NCBI RefSeq assembly: GCF_024734665.1
Contig: NZ_CP102931.1
Location: forward strand, 1,300,001 to 1,364,000
Direction: 5' to 3'
Source of the DNA: Variovorax paradoxus
GTDB lineage: Bacteria; Pseudomonadota; Gammaproteobacteria; Burkholderiales; Burkholderiaceae_C
Length of the DNA: 64,000 nt
A program made the position numbers and the translations under genes. The notes under the pieces were generated by a model that worked only from the letters and a program-made list of their open reading frames with translations, was not told where the DNA came from and did no database searches. Below are positions 33,963 through 43,361 of the stretch, one piece after another. Position 1 is the stretch's first letter. Each line of letters opens with the position of its first letter.

Positions 33963-35516
33963 ATGACGGTGGAAAAACTCTCGCGCCGACGCCTGCTGTG
34001 CAGCGGGCTGGCGGCCGCTTCGCTGGGCCATCCCTTCCTCAGGCTGAATGCGCAACCGGCGTCGCGCGAGTTGTTGTTCACGCTGGGCGTGGCCTCGGGC
34101 ACACCACGCCCCGACGGCTTCGTGCTCTGGACGAGGCTGGCGCCCGAGCCCTTGCAAGGCGGCGGCATGGGCGATGCGCCGGTCGAGGTGCGCTGGGAGG
34201 TCGCGGACGACGACAGCTTCAGACGCGTCGTGGCCAAGGGCGCGGCCACCGCGACGGCTGAACTCGCGCATTCGGTGCACGTCGAGGTGCAAGGCCTGTC
34301 GCCGGGCCGCCCGTACTGGTACCGCTTCACGGCCGGCGGCGCGCGCAGCCCCGTCGGCCGCACGCGCACCGCACCTGCCGACACCGACGAAGCCTCGCAA
34401 CCACTGCGCTTCGCGTTCGCGTCCTGCCAGCACTACGAACAGGGCTACTACGCCGCCTACCGCGACATGGCTGCGCAGCCGCTCGACTTTGTCGTGCACC
34501 TGGGCGACTACATCTACGAGAGCTCCCGTACTTCGCATCAGGTGCGGCGTCACGAGGGCGGCATCCCCACGCAACTGCCCCAGTTCCGCGACCGCTACGC
34601 GCTCTACAAGACCGACCCGCAGCTGCAGGCCGCACACGCCGCCTTCCCCTGGCTCGTGACCTGGGACGACCACGAGGTGGCCAACGACTACACCAATGAC
34701 GTGTCGCCACGCACCATCGACCCCGCGCAGTTCCTCGCGATCCGCGCGGCCGCCTACCAGGCCTGGTACGAGCACATGCCCGTGCCCACCAGCATGCGCC
34801 CGCGCGGCGCCGATGCCACCATCTACGGCCGCCATCGCTTCGGTCGCATGCTCGACGTGCTGCTGACCGACGGGCGCCAGTACCGCTCGCACCACGCCTG
34901 CCTCGCGGGCCGCAGCGCCTCGCCGCTGGCCGATTGCCCTGACCGGCTCGCCCCCGAGCGCAGCTTCTTCGGCGCGGCGCAGGAGGCATGGCTCGCGCGC
35001 GAGCTTGCCGCGCCACCCGCGCGCTGGACCGTGCTCGCGCAGCCCACGCTGCTCGCCGAGGCCGACCGCAAGCGCGGCCCTGAGCACGGCTACTGGATGG
35101 ACGGCTGGGACGGTTACGTCGCGGCCCGCGCGCGCCTGCTCGACGGCCTGGCCGCGCACAAGTCGCGCGGCGGCAACGCGCTGGTCGTCAGCGGCGACGT
35201 GCACGCCTTCTGGGCCGCCGACCTGCGGCGCGAGGCGCAGCAAGGGCCGGTGGTGGCCACCGAGTTCGTCGGCGGCGCCATTACCTCCGAAGGGCCGGGC
35301 GCCGCCAGCGTGGCGAACATGCTCGCGAAGAACCCGCACCTGCGCTACGGCCGGGCCGACAAGCGCGGCTATGCGCTGATGACGCTCGACGCGCGCGGCT
35401 GCGCGGTCGAGTTCCGCGCGGTGGACGACGAAAAGGCGGCCGATTCGCCGGTCGGCCCCATGGCCTGCTTCTCGGTCGAGCGCGGCGCGCCCGGCGTGCA
35501 CGCCGAAAGCACCTGA
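33963..35516 (+). CDS. phoD: Tat-exported alkaline phosphatase D (PhoD)
   Basis: A 517-residue PhoD phosphatase/phosphodiesterase. The N-terminus has a twin-arginine signal, KLSRRRLLCSGLAAASLG, so export is by Tat. The PhoD N-terminal domain (FTLGVASGTPRPDGFVLWTR) is followed by the catalytic domain: VHLGDYIYESSRTSHQ, VTWDDHEVANDYTND, LLTDGRQYRS and VSGDVHAFWAAD. It follows the propeller gene by 75 bases and may share its transcript. In relatives PhoD releases phosphate from phosphodiesters in the periplasm. The start lacks a clear ribosome site. Confidence 0.92.
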   Translation: MTVEKLSRRRLLCSGLAAASLGHPFLRLNAQPASRELLFTLGVASGTPRPDGFVLWTRLAPEPLQGGGMGDAPVEVRWEVADDDSFRRVVAKGAATATAELAHSVHVEVQGLSPGRPYWYRFTAGGARSPVGRTRTAPADTDEASQPLRFAFASCQHYEQGYYAAYRDMAAQPLDFVVHLGDYIYESSRTSHQVRRHEGGIPTQLPQFRDRYALYKTDPQLQAAHAAFPWLVTWDDHEVANDYTNDVSPRTIDPAQFLAIRAAAYQAWYEHMPVPTSMRPRGADATIYGRHRFGRMLDVLLTDGRQYRSHHACLAGRSASPLADCPDRLAPERSFFGAAQEAWLARELAAPPARWTVLAQPTLLAEADRKRGPEHGYWMDGWDGYVAARARLLDGLAAHKSRGGNALVVSGDVHAFWAADLRREAQQGPVVATEFVGGAITSEGPGAASVANMLAKNPHLRYGRADKRGYALMTLDARGCAVEFRAVDDEKAADSPVGPMACFSVERGAPGVHAEST

Positions 35517-35598
35517 AACGGCCACTCGCCTGCAGGATTACGCGGCCGTGTCTATGATGGCCGCCGCCCTTTCCTCACCCTCGCAGAGCGAAAACACC

Positions 35599-36609
35599 AT
35601 GAGCATTCCCACCACCCGTCTCGGCCGCACGGGCCTCACCGTGTCCCGCCTCGCCCTCGGCACCATGACCTTCGGCCTGCAGACCGACGAGACGGTATCG
35701 CACCAGATCCTCGACAAGGCTGCCGAAGGCGGCATCAACTTCCTCGACACCGCCGACGTGTACCCGCTCGGCGGCACCGTCGAAACCACCGGCCGCACCG
35801 AAGAAATCATCGGCCGCTGGCTGCAGAAGCAGGGCCCCACGGGCCGCCGCCGTTTCGTCGTCGCCACCAAGGCGGTCGGCAAGGTCGGCCCCAACAGCTG
35901 GGACCAGGGCGCGTCGCGCAAGCACCTGCTGGACGCCATCGACGCCTCGCTCAAGCGGCTGCAGACCGACCACGTCGATCTGTACCAGCTGCACAGCGAC
36001 GACCGCGAGACGCCGCTCGAAGAAAGCCTGGAGGCGCTCGACGTCATCGTGAAGTCGGGGCGAGCGCGCTACATCGGCGTGTCGAACTTCCTGGCCTATC
36101 GCTTGGCGCGCGCGCTGGGCAAGGCCGAGCTGCACAAGCTCACGCGGTACGTGTCGGTGCAGCCGCGCTACAGCCTGCTGTTCCGCGAGATCGAACGCGA
36201 GCTGCTGCCGCTGGTTGGCGAGGAAGGGCTGGGCGTGATTCCCTACAACCCGCTGGCAGGCGGCCTGCTGACCGGCAAGTACAAGCCGGGAGCGAAGCCG
36301 GAAGAGAACACCCGCTTCACGCTCGGCACCGCGGGCAACATGTACCAGGACCGCTACTGGAACGAGCGCAGCTTCAACACTGTGACGCAGCTGCACAAGC
36401 TGGCGGACGAGGCCGGTGTTCCGCTGGCGACATTGGCCGTGGCGTGGGTGATGGCGAATCCGCTGATCACCGCGCCGCTGCTCGGCGCGAGCCGGCCCGA
36501 CCAGCTCGACGCGACGCTGGCTGCCGCCGAGTACAAGCTCGATCCGGCGCTCAAGCAGAAGCTCGACGAGCTGACCGCCGAGTACCGCAAGGGCGACGCC
36601 CCGCGCTGA
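35599..36609 (+). CDS. aldo/keto reductase
   Basis: A 336-residue NAD(P)H-dependent oxidoreductase of the AKR fold. Catalytic residues are visible: Asp and Tyr in NFLDTADVYPLGG, Lys in VVATKAVGKVG and His in VDLYQLHSDDRETPLEES. VIPYNPLAGGLLTGKYK and VAWVMANPLITAPLLGASRP are the usual C-terminal signatures. ATG 35599 (MSIPTTRLGRTGLTVSRLAL) is the standard start. It stands between phoD and the efflux operon. The substrate is unknown. Confidence 0.92.
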   Translation: MSIPTTRLGRTGLTVSRLALGTMTFGLQTDETVSHQILDKAAEGGINFLDTADVYPLGGTVETTGRTEEIIGRWLQKQGPTGRRRFVVATKAVGKVGPNSWDQGASRKHLLDAIDASLKRLQTDHVDLYQLHSDDRETPLEESLEALDVIVKSGRARYIGVSNFLAYRLARALGKAELHKLTRYVSVQPRYSLLFREIERELLPLVGEEGLGVIPYNPLAGGLLTGKYKPGAKPEENTRFTLGTAGNMYQDRYWNERSFNTVTQLHKLADEAGVPLATLAVAWVMANPLITAPLLGASRPDQLDATLAAAEYKLDPALKQKLDELTAEYRKGDAPR

Positions 36610-36619
36610 CAACCTGAAA

Positions 36620-36684
36620 CTGTCAGAACTGTCAGTTAACCGACAGCGAGGGGTTTGATGAGGGTGCCTAGAGTGCCCTCATCA
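36620..36684 (+). promoter_or_regulatory. operator-like repeats and start-codon hairpin before the efflux operon
   Basis: CTGTCAGAA at 36620 is followed by CTGTCAGTTAACCGACAG (36629-36646), an 18-base near-perfect palindrome with one mismatch. This is a plausible site for the OmpR-type regulator encoded at 42639. Then TGATGAGGG (36656-36664) pairs perfectly with CCCTCATCA (36676-36684), whose last A is the first base of the ATG. No ribosome site precedes that ATG, and a TAGAGT sequence ten bases before it could be a -10 element, which would make the transcript nearly leaderless. Confidence 0.45.
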
Positions 36685-38189
36685 TGGTTCTTCCCGACGT
36701 ACCTCCTCTCTCGCGCGCGGTCCTCGCGCTGGCCGTCATGGTCCTCGCAGGCTGCGCTGTCGGCCCCGACTACGTCCGCCCGCAGATGGACGTGCCGGTC
36801 GCCTACAAGGAAACCGGCGGCCCCTGGAAAACCGCTGCCCCGCAGACCATCGACGCCAACCACCCCTGGTGGGATGCCTACGGCGACAGCACCCTCAGCG
36901 CGCTGATCGTGCAGGCCAACACGGCCAACCAGAACATCCGCGTCGCCGAGGCCCAGTACCGCGAGGCGCAGGCCATCACAGCGGCGGCGCGCGCCAACTT
37001 CTTCCCGACCGTCGGCATCAACGCCGGTGCCACCCGTGCGCAGTCGAACAGCACCGGCACCGTCAAGCTAGGCACTACCGACACCCTCGGCCTCGCTGCA
37101 AGCTGGGAGCCCGACATCTGGGGCGCGGTGCGCCGCTCGGTCGAGGCCGGCAGCGCGAGCGAGCAGGCCAGCGCCGACGACCTCGCAGGCGCGCGGCTCA
37201 GCATTCAGACCACGCTCGCGCAAGACTATTTGCAGATCCGCGTGATCGACCTGCAGCGCGACCTGTACGCCAGTACCACCACCGCCTATGCCAAGGCGCT
37301 CGAACTCACGCAGCACCAGTACGCGGCCGGCACCGTGCTGCGCTCCGATGTGGCACTGGCTGAGAGCCAGCTCAAGACGGCGCAGGCCCAGGCCGTGGAC
37401 CTCGACGCCCAGCGCGCCCTGCTCGAACACGCCATCGCGGTGCTGACGGGGCAGGCGCCTGCGTCGTTCTCGCTGCCGCCGCTCGAATCGGCGTCGCAGG
37501 CGCCCACGGCCGAAACATTTTCTTCAGCCGCTGCATTGCGCGTGCAGCTCCCGGTCACGCCCACGGGCCTGCCTTCTGAATTGCTCGAACGCCGTCCCGA
37601 CATCGCCGGCGCCGAGCGCCGCGTGCAGGCGGCCAACGCCAACATCGGCGTGGCCAAGGCCGCGTACTTCCCGCAGATCGTGCTCAGCGCCAGCGGCGGC
37701 TTCAGCGCTGCCAGCCTGTCCACGCTCTTCAACACGCCCAGTCGCGTGTGGTCGCTCGGCGCGGCGCTGGCGCAGACCGTGTTCGACGGCGGCTTGCGCA
37801 AGGCGCACACCGACCAGGCCGTGGCTACCTACGACGCCTCGGTCGCGCAATACAAGCAGACCGTGCTCGGCGGCTTCCAGCAGGTCGAAGACAACCTTGC
37901 CACCCTGCGCGTGCTCGACAGCGAATCCGCCCTGCAGGCCGATGCGGTGCGCGCCGCGCAACTCGCCGAGCGGCTGGCCCTGAGCCAGTACCGCGCCGGC
38001 ACTGCCACCTATCTCAGCGTGGTGACGGCGCAGACGCTCTCGCTCACCAACCAGCGCACCGCCGCGCAGGTGCTCGGCCGCCAGCTGGCCGCCAGCGTCT
38101 CGCTGATCGCGGCCACGGGCGGCGGCTGGAATGCCGCCGACGCTGTTGCCGCCGCTGCAGATGCCGCACAAAAGACTTCCGGAAATTGA
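36684..38189 (+). CDS. RND efflux outer-membrane lipoprotein (NodT/OprM family)
   Basis: A 501-residue outer-membrane factor. It starts with a lipoprotein signal (AVLALAVMVLAGCAVGPDY; lipid-bearing Cys about 24). The two OEP repeats have NQNIRVAEAQYREAQAIT, AASWEPDIWGAVRRSVEAG, LPSELLERRPDIAGAERRVQ and LSQYRAGTATYLSVVTAQT. It would form the channel through the outer membrane for the pump encoded next. It is four bases from the adaptor gene. Gene order outer-membrane factor, adaptor, permease differs from the more common adaptor-permease-factor order. Confidence 0.92.
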   Translation: MVLPDVPPLSRAVLALAVMVLAGCAVGPDYVRPQMDVPVAYKETGGPWKTAAPQTIDANHPWWDAYGDSTLSALIVQANTANQNIRVAEAQYREAQAITAAARANFFPTVGINAGATRAQSNSTGTVKLGTTDTLGLAASWEPDIWGAVRRSVEAGSASEQASADDLAGARLSIQTTLAQDYLQIRVIDLQRDLYASTTTAYAKALELTQHQYAAGTVLRSDVALAESQLKTAQAQAVDLDAQRALLEHAIAVLTGQAPASFSLPPLESASQAPTAETFSSAAALRVQLPVTPTGLPSELLERRPDIAGAERRVQAANANIGVAKAAYFPQIVLSASGGFSAASLSTLFNTPSRVWSLGAALAQTVFDGGLRKAHTDQAVATYDASVAQYKQTVLGGFQQVEDNLATLRVLDSESALQADAVRAAQLAERLALSQYRAGTATYLSVVTAQTLSLTNQRTAAQVLGRQLAASVSLIAATGGGWNAADAVAAAADAAQKTSGN

Positions 38190-38193
38190 CGCC

Positions 38194-39420
38194 ATGACGA
38201 CGACCGCAGACACCACCACAACGCACCCCCTGTTCCAACGCCGCTCCACCTGGCTCGCGGCCGCCACGCTCGTGGTCGTGCTGGGCGGCGGCGCCTGGGC
38301 GCTCACCCACCAGGCCGCCAACGCAGCCAAGCCTGATACGCCCAAGACTCCGCCGGTGCAGGTGACCACCGCACGCGTCACGCCGCAGACCGTGCAGGTC
38401 TACCGCTCGGGCATCGGCACCGTCGCCTCGATGGCCACCGTTACCGTCAAGGCGCGCATCGACGGCCAGCTCGACAAGGTCGGTTTTGTCGAAGGGCAGG
38501 ACGTGAAGGCCGGTCAGCTGCTCGCGCAGCTCGATCCGCGCACGCTGCAGGCCCAGCTCGCGCAGGCGCAGGCCACCAGGGCCAAGGACCAGGCCACGCT
38601 CGTCAATGCGCGCGCCGACCTCAAGCGCTACACCACGCTGCTCTCGCAAGACGCCGCCACGCAGCAGCAGGTCGATACGCAGAAGGCTCTCGTCAACCAG
38701 CTCGAAGCCACCGTGCAGAACGACGCCGCGCAGGTGCAATACGCCGAGGTGCAGCTGAGCTTCACGCGCATCTCGTCGCCCATGAACGGCCGCGTCGGCG
38801 CGCGGCTGGTGGACCCGGGCAACATCGTTCACGCGACCGATACCAGCGGCCTCGTCGTCATCAACCAGATCGACCCCATTGCCGTGCAGTTCACGCTGCC
38901 TGAAGACGCGGTGCAGGACATCAACCGCGTGCAGCAGCAAAGCGCGCAGCCGCTCTCCGTGGTGGCCTTTGATCGCAGTGGCGCGCAGATGCTGGGCACC
39001 GGCAAGCTGATCTTGCTGAACAACCAGATCGACACCACCAGCGGCACCGTGCAGCTCAAGGGCAGCTTCGCCAACCCGCAGCACACGCTGTGGCCCGGCC
39101 AGTACGTCAACGTGCGGCTGCAGCTCGACCGCCGGCCTGATTCGCTCACCGTGCCCGCAGCGGCAGTGCAGCGCGGACAGGACAACACCTACGTCTGGGT
39201 GGTCGACGCCGAGAACAAGGCCGAGAACGTGCCCGTGCACGTCGTGCAGATCGCCGACGGCACGGCAGTGATCGACAAGGGCCTGACGGCCGGCCAGCGC
39301 GTGGTGGTCGACGGCCAGTACAAGCTCAAGCCCGGCGTCACCATCGTCGAGCCACCGCCCGCTGCCAAGAGTGCAGATGGCAAAGATGGCAAGAAGGTCG
39401 CCAGCGGGAGCAGCAATTGA
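38194..39420 (+). CDS. RND efflux periplasmic adaptor (HlyD/MdtA type)
   Basis: A 408-residue membrane-fusion protein. A membrane anchor (STWLAAATLVVVLGGGAWAL, about 25-43) precedes the lipoyl/barrel-sandwich domain (SGIGTVASMATVTVKARIDG, VGFVEGQDVKAGQLLAQLDP). An alpha-hairpin follows (about 110-165), then SFTRISSPMNGRVGARLVDP and the beta-barrel domain. The sequence is close to MdtA-type adaptors. ATG 38194 lies just after the outer-membrane factor stop. The end overlaps the permease start by TTGA. Confidence 0.93.
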   Translation: MTTTADTTTTHPLFQRRSTWLAAATLVVVLGGGAWALTHQAANAAKPDTPKTPPVQVTTARVTPQTVQVYRSGIGTVASMATVTVKARIDGQLDKVGFVEGQDVKAGQLLAQLDPRTLQAQLAQAQATRAKDQATLVNARADLKRYTTLLSQDAATQQQVDTQKALVNQLEATVQNDAAQVQYAEVQLSFTRISSPMNGRVGARLVDPGNIVHATDTSGLVVINQIDPIAVQFTLPEDAVQDINRVQQQSAQPLSVVAFDRSGAQMLGTGKLILLNNQIDTTSGTVQLKGSFANPQHTLWPGQYVNVRLQLDRRPDSLTVPAAAVQRGQDNTYVWVVDAENKAENVPVHVVQIADGTAVIDKGLTAGQRVVVDGQYKLKPGVTIVEPPPAAKSADGKDGKKVASGSSN

Positions 39421-42400
39421 GCATCTCCGCCGCATTCATCAAGCGCCCCATCGGCACTACGCTGCTGGCGCTGGCCATCCTGCTGGTCGGTGCGGCGGTG
39501 TTTCCGCTGCTGCCGGTGGCGCCGCTGCCGCAGGTCGACTTTCCGACCATCCAGGTTTCGGCCAACCTGCCGGGCGCCAGTCCCGAGACCATGGCCTCCA
39601 ACGTCGCACAGCCGCTGGAGCGGCAGTTCTCGCTGATCGCGGGGCTGTCGCAGATGACGTCCACCAGCGGCCTGGGCTCCACGCAGATCACGCTGCAGTT
39701 CGATCTCGACCGCAGCATCGACGCCGCCGCGCTCGACGTGCAGGCGGCCATCAACGCATCCACCGGCCAGCTGCCCGCCAACCTGCCGAGCCCGCCCACC
39801 TTCCGCAAGGTGAACCCGGCCGACGCGCCCATCCTGATTCTTTCGGTGCAGTCGAAGACGCTGCCGCTCACCGAGGTGAACGACTACGCCGACAACATCC
39901 TCGCGCAGCAGATCTCGCAGATCTCCGGCGTGGGCCTGGTCAACATCGGCGGCGTGCAGAAGCCGGCCGTGCGCATCCAGGTCGACCCGGCCAAGCTCGC
40001 CGCGCTGGGCCTGAGCCTGGAAGACGTGCGCACCGTGCTTGCCTCGGCCACCGTCAATGCGCCCAAGGGCACCATCGACGGGCCCAACCAGAGCTTTACC
40101 GTCTACACCAACGACCAGCTGCTGAAGGCGCAGCCATGGAACGACGTGGTGCTGGCCTACCGCAACGGCGCGCCCATTCGCGTGCGCGACCTGGGCGTGG
40201 CGGTCGATGGCCCCGAGAACGCCAAGATCGCCGGCTGGGCCTACGCAGGTGCCGCCGCGCCCGAGGGCAGCAACGTGCAGAACGGCCGCTCCATCGTGCT
40301 CGCCATCACCAAGCAGCCCGGCGCCAACGTCATCGAAACGGTAGACCGCATCAACGCCGCGCTGCCGCGGCTGAAGGCGTCGATTCCGCCCACGGTGGAC
40401 GTCAACGCCATCATCGACCGCACGCAGACCATTCGCGCCTCGGTGAAAGACGTGGAGTTCACGCTGCTGCTGACCATCGCGCTCGTGGTGGCTGTGATCT
40501 TCGTGTTCCTGCGCAATGTGCCGGCCACGCTCATTCCCAGCGTGACCGTGCCGCTCGCGCTGCTGGGCACGGTGGCCGTGATGTACCTGCTGGGCTACAG
40601 CCTCGACAACCTCTCGCTCATGGCGCTGACCATCGCGGTCGGCTTCGTGGTGGACGACGCCATCGTGATGCTCGAGAACATCTACCGCTACGTCGAAGAG
40701 GGCATGTCGGCCGTCGAGGCCGCCTACAAGGGCGCGAGCGAAATCGGCTTCACCATCATCTCGATCTCGGTGTCGCTGGTGGCGGTGTTCATTCCGCTGC
40801 TGCTCATGGGCGGCATCGTGGGGCGCCTCTTCCGCGAGTTCGCGGTGACGGTCACGCTCACCATCGTGGTGAGCGTGGTCATCTCGCTCACGCTCACGCC
40901 CATGCTGTGCTCGCGCTTTTTGAAGAACGAGCACGGCAACAAGCACGGGCGCCTGTACCAGCTGTTCGAGCGCGGCTTCGACGCCATGCTCAACGGCTAC
41001 AAGCGCGGGCTGCACGTGGTGCTCGATCACCAGTTCATCACGCTGATGGTGTTCATTGCCACGGTGGCCGCCACCGGCGTGCTGTTCGCGATCATCCCGA
41101 AAGGTTTCTTCCCGCAGCAGGACACCGGCTTCATCTCGGGCTTTGCCGAATCGGCTCAAGACGCATCCTTCGCGTCGATGAACGCCCGCATGCTCGAGCT
41201 GGCCGACGTGGTGCGCAAGGACCCTGACGTAACCGGCTTCGGCATGAACGGCAGCTCGTCCACCTACAACACCGGCAACTTCTTCATCAGCCTCAAGCCG
41301 AAGGACGAAGGCCGCACCGCCACCGCCGACGAGATCATCACGCGCCTGCGCCCGCAGCTCGCCAAGGTGCAGGGCGTGAACCTGTTCCTGCAGGCCGGGC
41401 AAGATATTCGCGTGGGCGGACGCGCCTCGCGCACGCAGTACCAATACACGGTGACCGACGCGAACCTCGACGAGCTCAACACCTGGGCGCCCCAGTTGCT
41501 CGCGCGCTTCAAGCAACTGCCCGAAATTACCGACCTGGCCTCCGACCAGCAGAACGCCGCGGCTTCCGCCGTGCTCACCATCGACCGCGACCGCGCGTCG
41601 AGCTTCGGCATTTCTCCGGCCACCATCGACGCCACGCTGTACGACGCCATCGGCCAGCGCCAGGTGGCGCAGTACTTCACGCAGCTCAACAGCTACCACG
41701 TGGTGCTGGAGGTAACGCCCGAGCTGCAGCAGGACCCGGCGCTGTTCAGCAAGCTGTACCTCAACTCGCCGCTCACCGGCCAGCAGGTGCCGCTGTCGAG
41801 CTTCGTGAAGGTGGACACCAGCAAGACGGCCTACCTGTCGATCAGCCACCAGGGGCAGTTCCCGGCGGTGACCATCTCGTTCAACCTCGCGCCGGGCCAT
41901 GCGCTGGGCGATGCGGTGAACGCCATCAACAAGGCGCAGGCCGAGATGGGGCTGCCGCAGTCGCTCACCGGTTCGTTCCAGGGAACGGCGCAGGCCTTTC
42001 AAGATTCGCTGGCCTCGCAGCCTTACCTGATCGCGGCTGCGCTGGTGGCGGTGTACATCGTGCTGGGCCTGCTGTACGAGAGCTACATCCACCCGCTCAC
42101 CATTCTGTCGACGCTGCCCTCGGCCGGCGTGGGAGCCTTGCTGATACTGATGGCGGGCGGCTACGACCTGAGCGTGATCGCGCTGATCGGCATCATCCTG
42201 CTGATCGGCATCGTGAAGAAAAACGGCATCATGATGATCGACTTTGCGCTCAAGGCCGAGCGCGAGCAGGGCATGTCGCCGCACGACGCCATCTACCAGG
42301 CCTGCCTGCTGCGCTTCCGCCCGATCATGATGACCACCATGTGCGCGCTGCTCTCGGGCCTGCCGCTGATGCTGGGCCACGGTTCGGGCTCCGAGCTGCG

Positions 42401-42587
42401 CCGGCCGCTGGGCTACGCGATGGTCGGCGGGCTGATACTCTCGCAGGCACTCACCCTGTTCACCACCCCGGTGGTCTACCTGTACCTCGACCGTGCCCAC
42501 TACTGGTACATGAACCGCAAGGAAGCGCGCAAGGCCCGCAAGGCAGCGAAGGAAGGCAAGGCCCCGGTGCCGGCCGAGGCGCACTGA
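39417..42587 (+). CDS. RND multidrug efflux permease (MdtB/MdtC type)
   Basis: A 1056-residue AcrB-superfamily pump with 12 membrane spans. Landmarks are AAFIKRPIGTTLLALAILL (helix 1) and the helix 4 proton-relay pair in GFVVDDAIVMLENIYRYVEE. RLFREFAVTVTLTIVVSVVI and KNGIMMIDFALKAEREQGMS lie further on. The start is TTG at 39417 overlapping the adaptor stop (TTGA), with GGGAG six bases before it. Only one permease gene is present, whereas MdtBC systems use two, so this pump is probably a homotrimer. Substrates are unknown. Confidence 0.94.
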   Translation: MSISAAFIKRPIGTTLLALAILLVGAAVFPLLPVAPLPQVDFPTIQVSANLPGASPETMASNVAQPLERQFSLIAGLSQMTSTSGLGSTQITLQFDLDRSIDAAALDVQAAINASTGQLPANLPSPPTFRKVNPADAPILILSVQSKTLPLTEVNDYADNILAQQISQISGVGLVNIGGVQKPAVRIQVDPAKLAALGLSLEDVRTVLASATVNAPKGTIDGPNQSFTVYTNDQLLKAQPWNDVVLAYRNGAPIRVRDLGVAVDGPENAKIAGWAYAGAAAPEGSNVQNGRSIVLAITKQPGANVIETVDRINAALPRLKASIPPTVDVNAIIDRTQTIRASVKDVEFTLLLTIALVVAVIFVFLRNVPATLIPSVTVPLALLGTVAVMYLLGYSLDNLSLMALTIAVGFVVDDAIVMLENIYRYVEEGMSAVEAAYKGASEIGFTIISISVSLVAVFIPLLLMGGIVGRLFREFAVTVTLTIVVSVVISLTLTPMLCSRFLKNEHGNKHGRLYQLFERGFDAMLNGYKRGLHVVLDHQFITLMVFIATVAATGVLFAIIPKGFFPQQDTGFISGFAESAQDASFASMNARMLELADVVRKDPDVTGFGMNGSSSTYNTGNFFISLKPKDEGRTATADEIITRLRPQLAKVQGVNLFLQAGQDIRVGGRASRTQYQYTVTDANLDELNTWAPQLLARFKQLPEITDLASDQQNAAASAVLTIDRDRASSFGISPATIDATLYDAIGQRQVAQYFTQLNSYHVVLEVTPELQQDPALFSKLYLNSPLTGQQVPLSSFVKVDTSKTAYLSISHQGQFPAVTISFNLAPGHALGDAVNAINKAQAEMGLPQSLTGSFQGTAQAFQDSLASQPYLIAAALVAVYIVLGLLYESYIHPLTILSTLPSAGVGALLILMAGGYDLSVIALIGIILLIGIVKKNGIMMIDFALKAEREQGMSPHDAIYQACLLRFRPIMMTTMCALLSGLPLMLGHGSGSELRRPLGYAMVGGLILSQALTLFTTPVVYLYLDRAHYWYMNRKEARKARKAAKEGKAPVPAEAH

Positions 42588-42638
42588 TGAGCACCGGCTG
42601 ACACCACGGACAGGGACGGAGACAGAGACAAAAAAGCC

Positions 42639-43361
42639 ATGAAGATCCTGATAGTCGAAGACGAGCTGAGAACCGCGGACTACCTCTCCAAGGGGTTGAC
42701 CGAGCAGGGCTGCGCCGTCGACATGGCGCACAACGGCATCGACGGCCAGCACCTGGCGCTCACACACGACTACGACGTGATCGTGCTCGACGTGATGCTG
42801 CCGGGGCAGGACGGCTTCTCGGTGCTGCGCGCGCTGCGTGCCGTGAAGCAGACGCCGGTCATCATGCTCACCGCGCGCGACAGCGTGGAAGACCGCATCA
42901 AGGGCCTGCACGAAGGCGCGGACGACTACCTCGTCAAGCCCTTTTCGTTTCTTGAACTGCTGGCGCGGCTGCAGGCGCTGAACCGGCGTGGCCGCAAGCA
43001 GGAGCCGATGCAGCTGCGCATTGCCGACCTGCAGATCGACCTGCTCGCGCGCAAGGCTTCTCGTGGCAGTGGTGGTGGCAGCACGCGCATCGACCTCACG
43101 GCCAAGGAGTTTGCGCTGCTCGCCGTGCTGGCAAGGCGCCAGGGCGAAATTTTGTCGAAGACCGCCATCGCCGAGCTGGTGTGGGACATGAACTTCGACA
43201 GCAACACCAACGTGGTCGAGGTGGCCATCAAGCGGCTGCGCGACAAGATCGACGTGCCCTTCAGCCCCAAGCTGCTGCACACCATCCGCGGCATGGGCTA
43301 CGTGATGGAAGTGCGCGACGGCGACAGCAACACCGCCGAGGGGGAGGGCGCGGCACCGTGA
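42639..43361 (+). CDS. OmpR-family response regulator (heavy-metal type)
   Basis: A 240-residue regulator: receiver ([20 protein letters not shown], phospho-acceptor Asp in [15 protein letters not shown], Lys in [17 protein letters not shown]) and a winged-helix domain ([20 protein letters not shown], then [19 protein letters not shown]). It is closest in style to CusR/IrlR-type metal or drug response regulators. A short Gly/Ser-rich insert (RGSGGGS) lies in the second domain's first strand region. It follows the pump by 51 bases and overlaps the kinase by GTGA. It likely controls the efflux operon, perhaps at 36629-36646. Confidence 0.92.
   Translation: MKILIVEDELRTADYLSKGLTEQGCAVDMAHNGIDGQHLALTHDYDVIVLDVMLPGQDGFSVLRALRAVKQTPVIMLTARDSVEDRIKGLHEGADDYLVKPFSFLELLARLQALNRRGRKQEPMQLRIADLQIDLLARKASRGSGGGSTRIDLTAKEFALLAVLARRQGEILSKTAIAELVWDMNFDSNTNVVEVAIKRLRDKIDVPFSPKLLHTIRGMGYVMEVRDGDSNTAEGEGAAP

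Noticed and set aside
33937..33966. Nine-codon frame overlapping the phoD start (ATGA)
   Set aside because: Too short and without a ribosome site; no amino-acid bias suggesting a leader peptide.
39189..43280. Very long open frame (1363 codons) on the minus strand opposite the RND permease
   Set aside because: It is a shadow of strongly GC3-biased coding on the plus strand, rich in His/Arg/Gln with no domain. The plus-strand genes have clear families.
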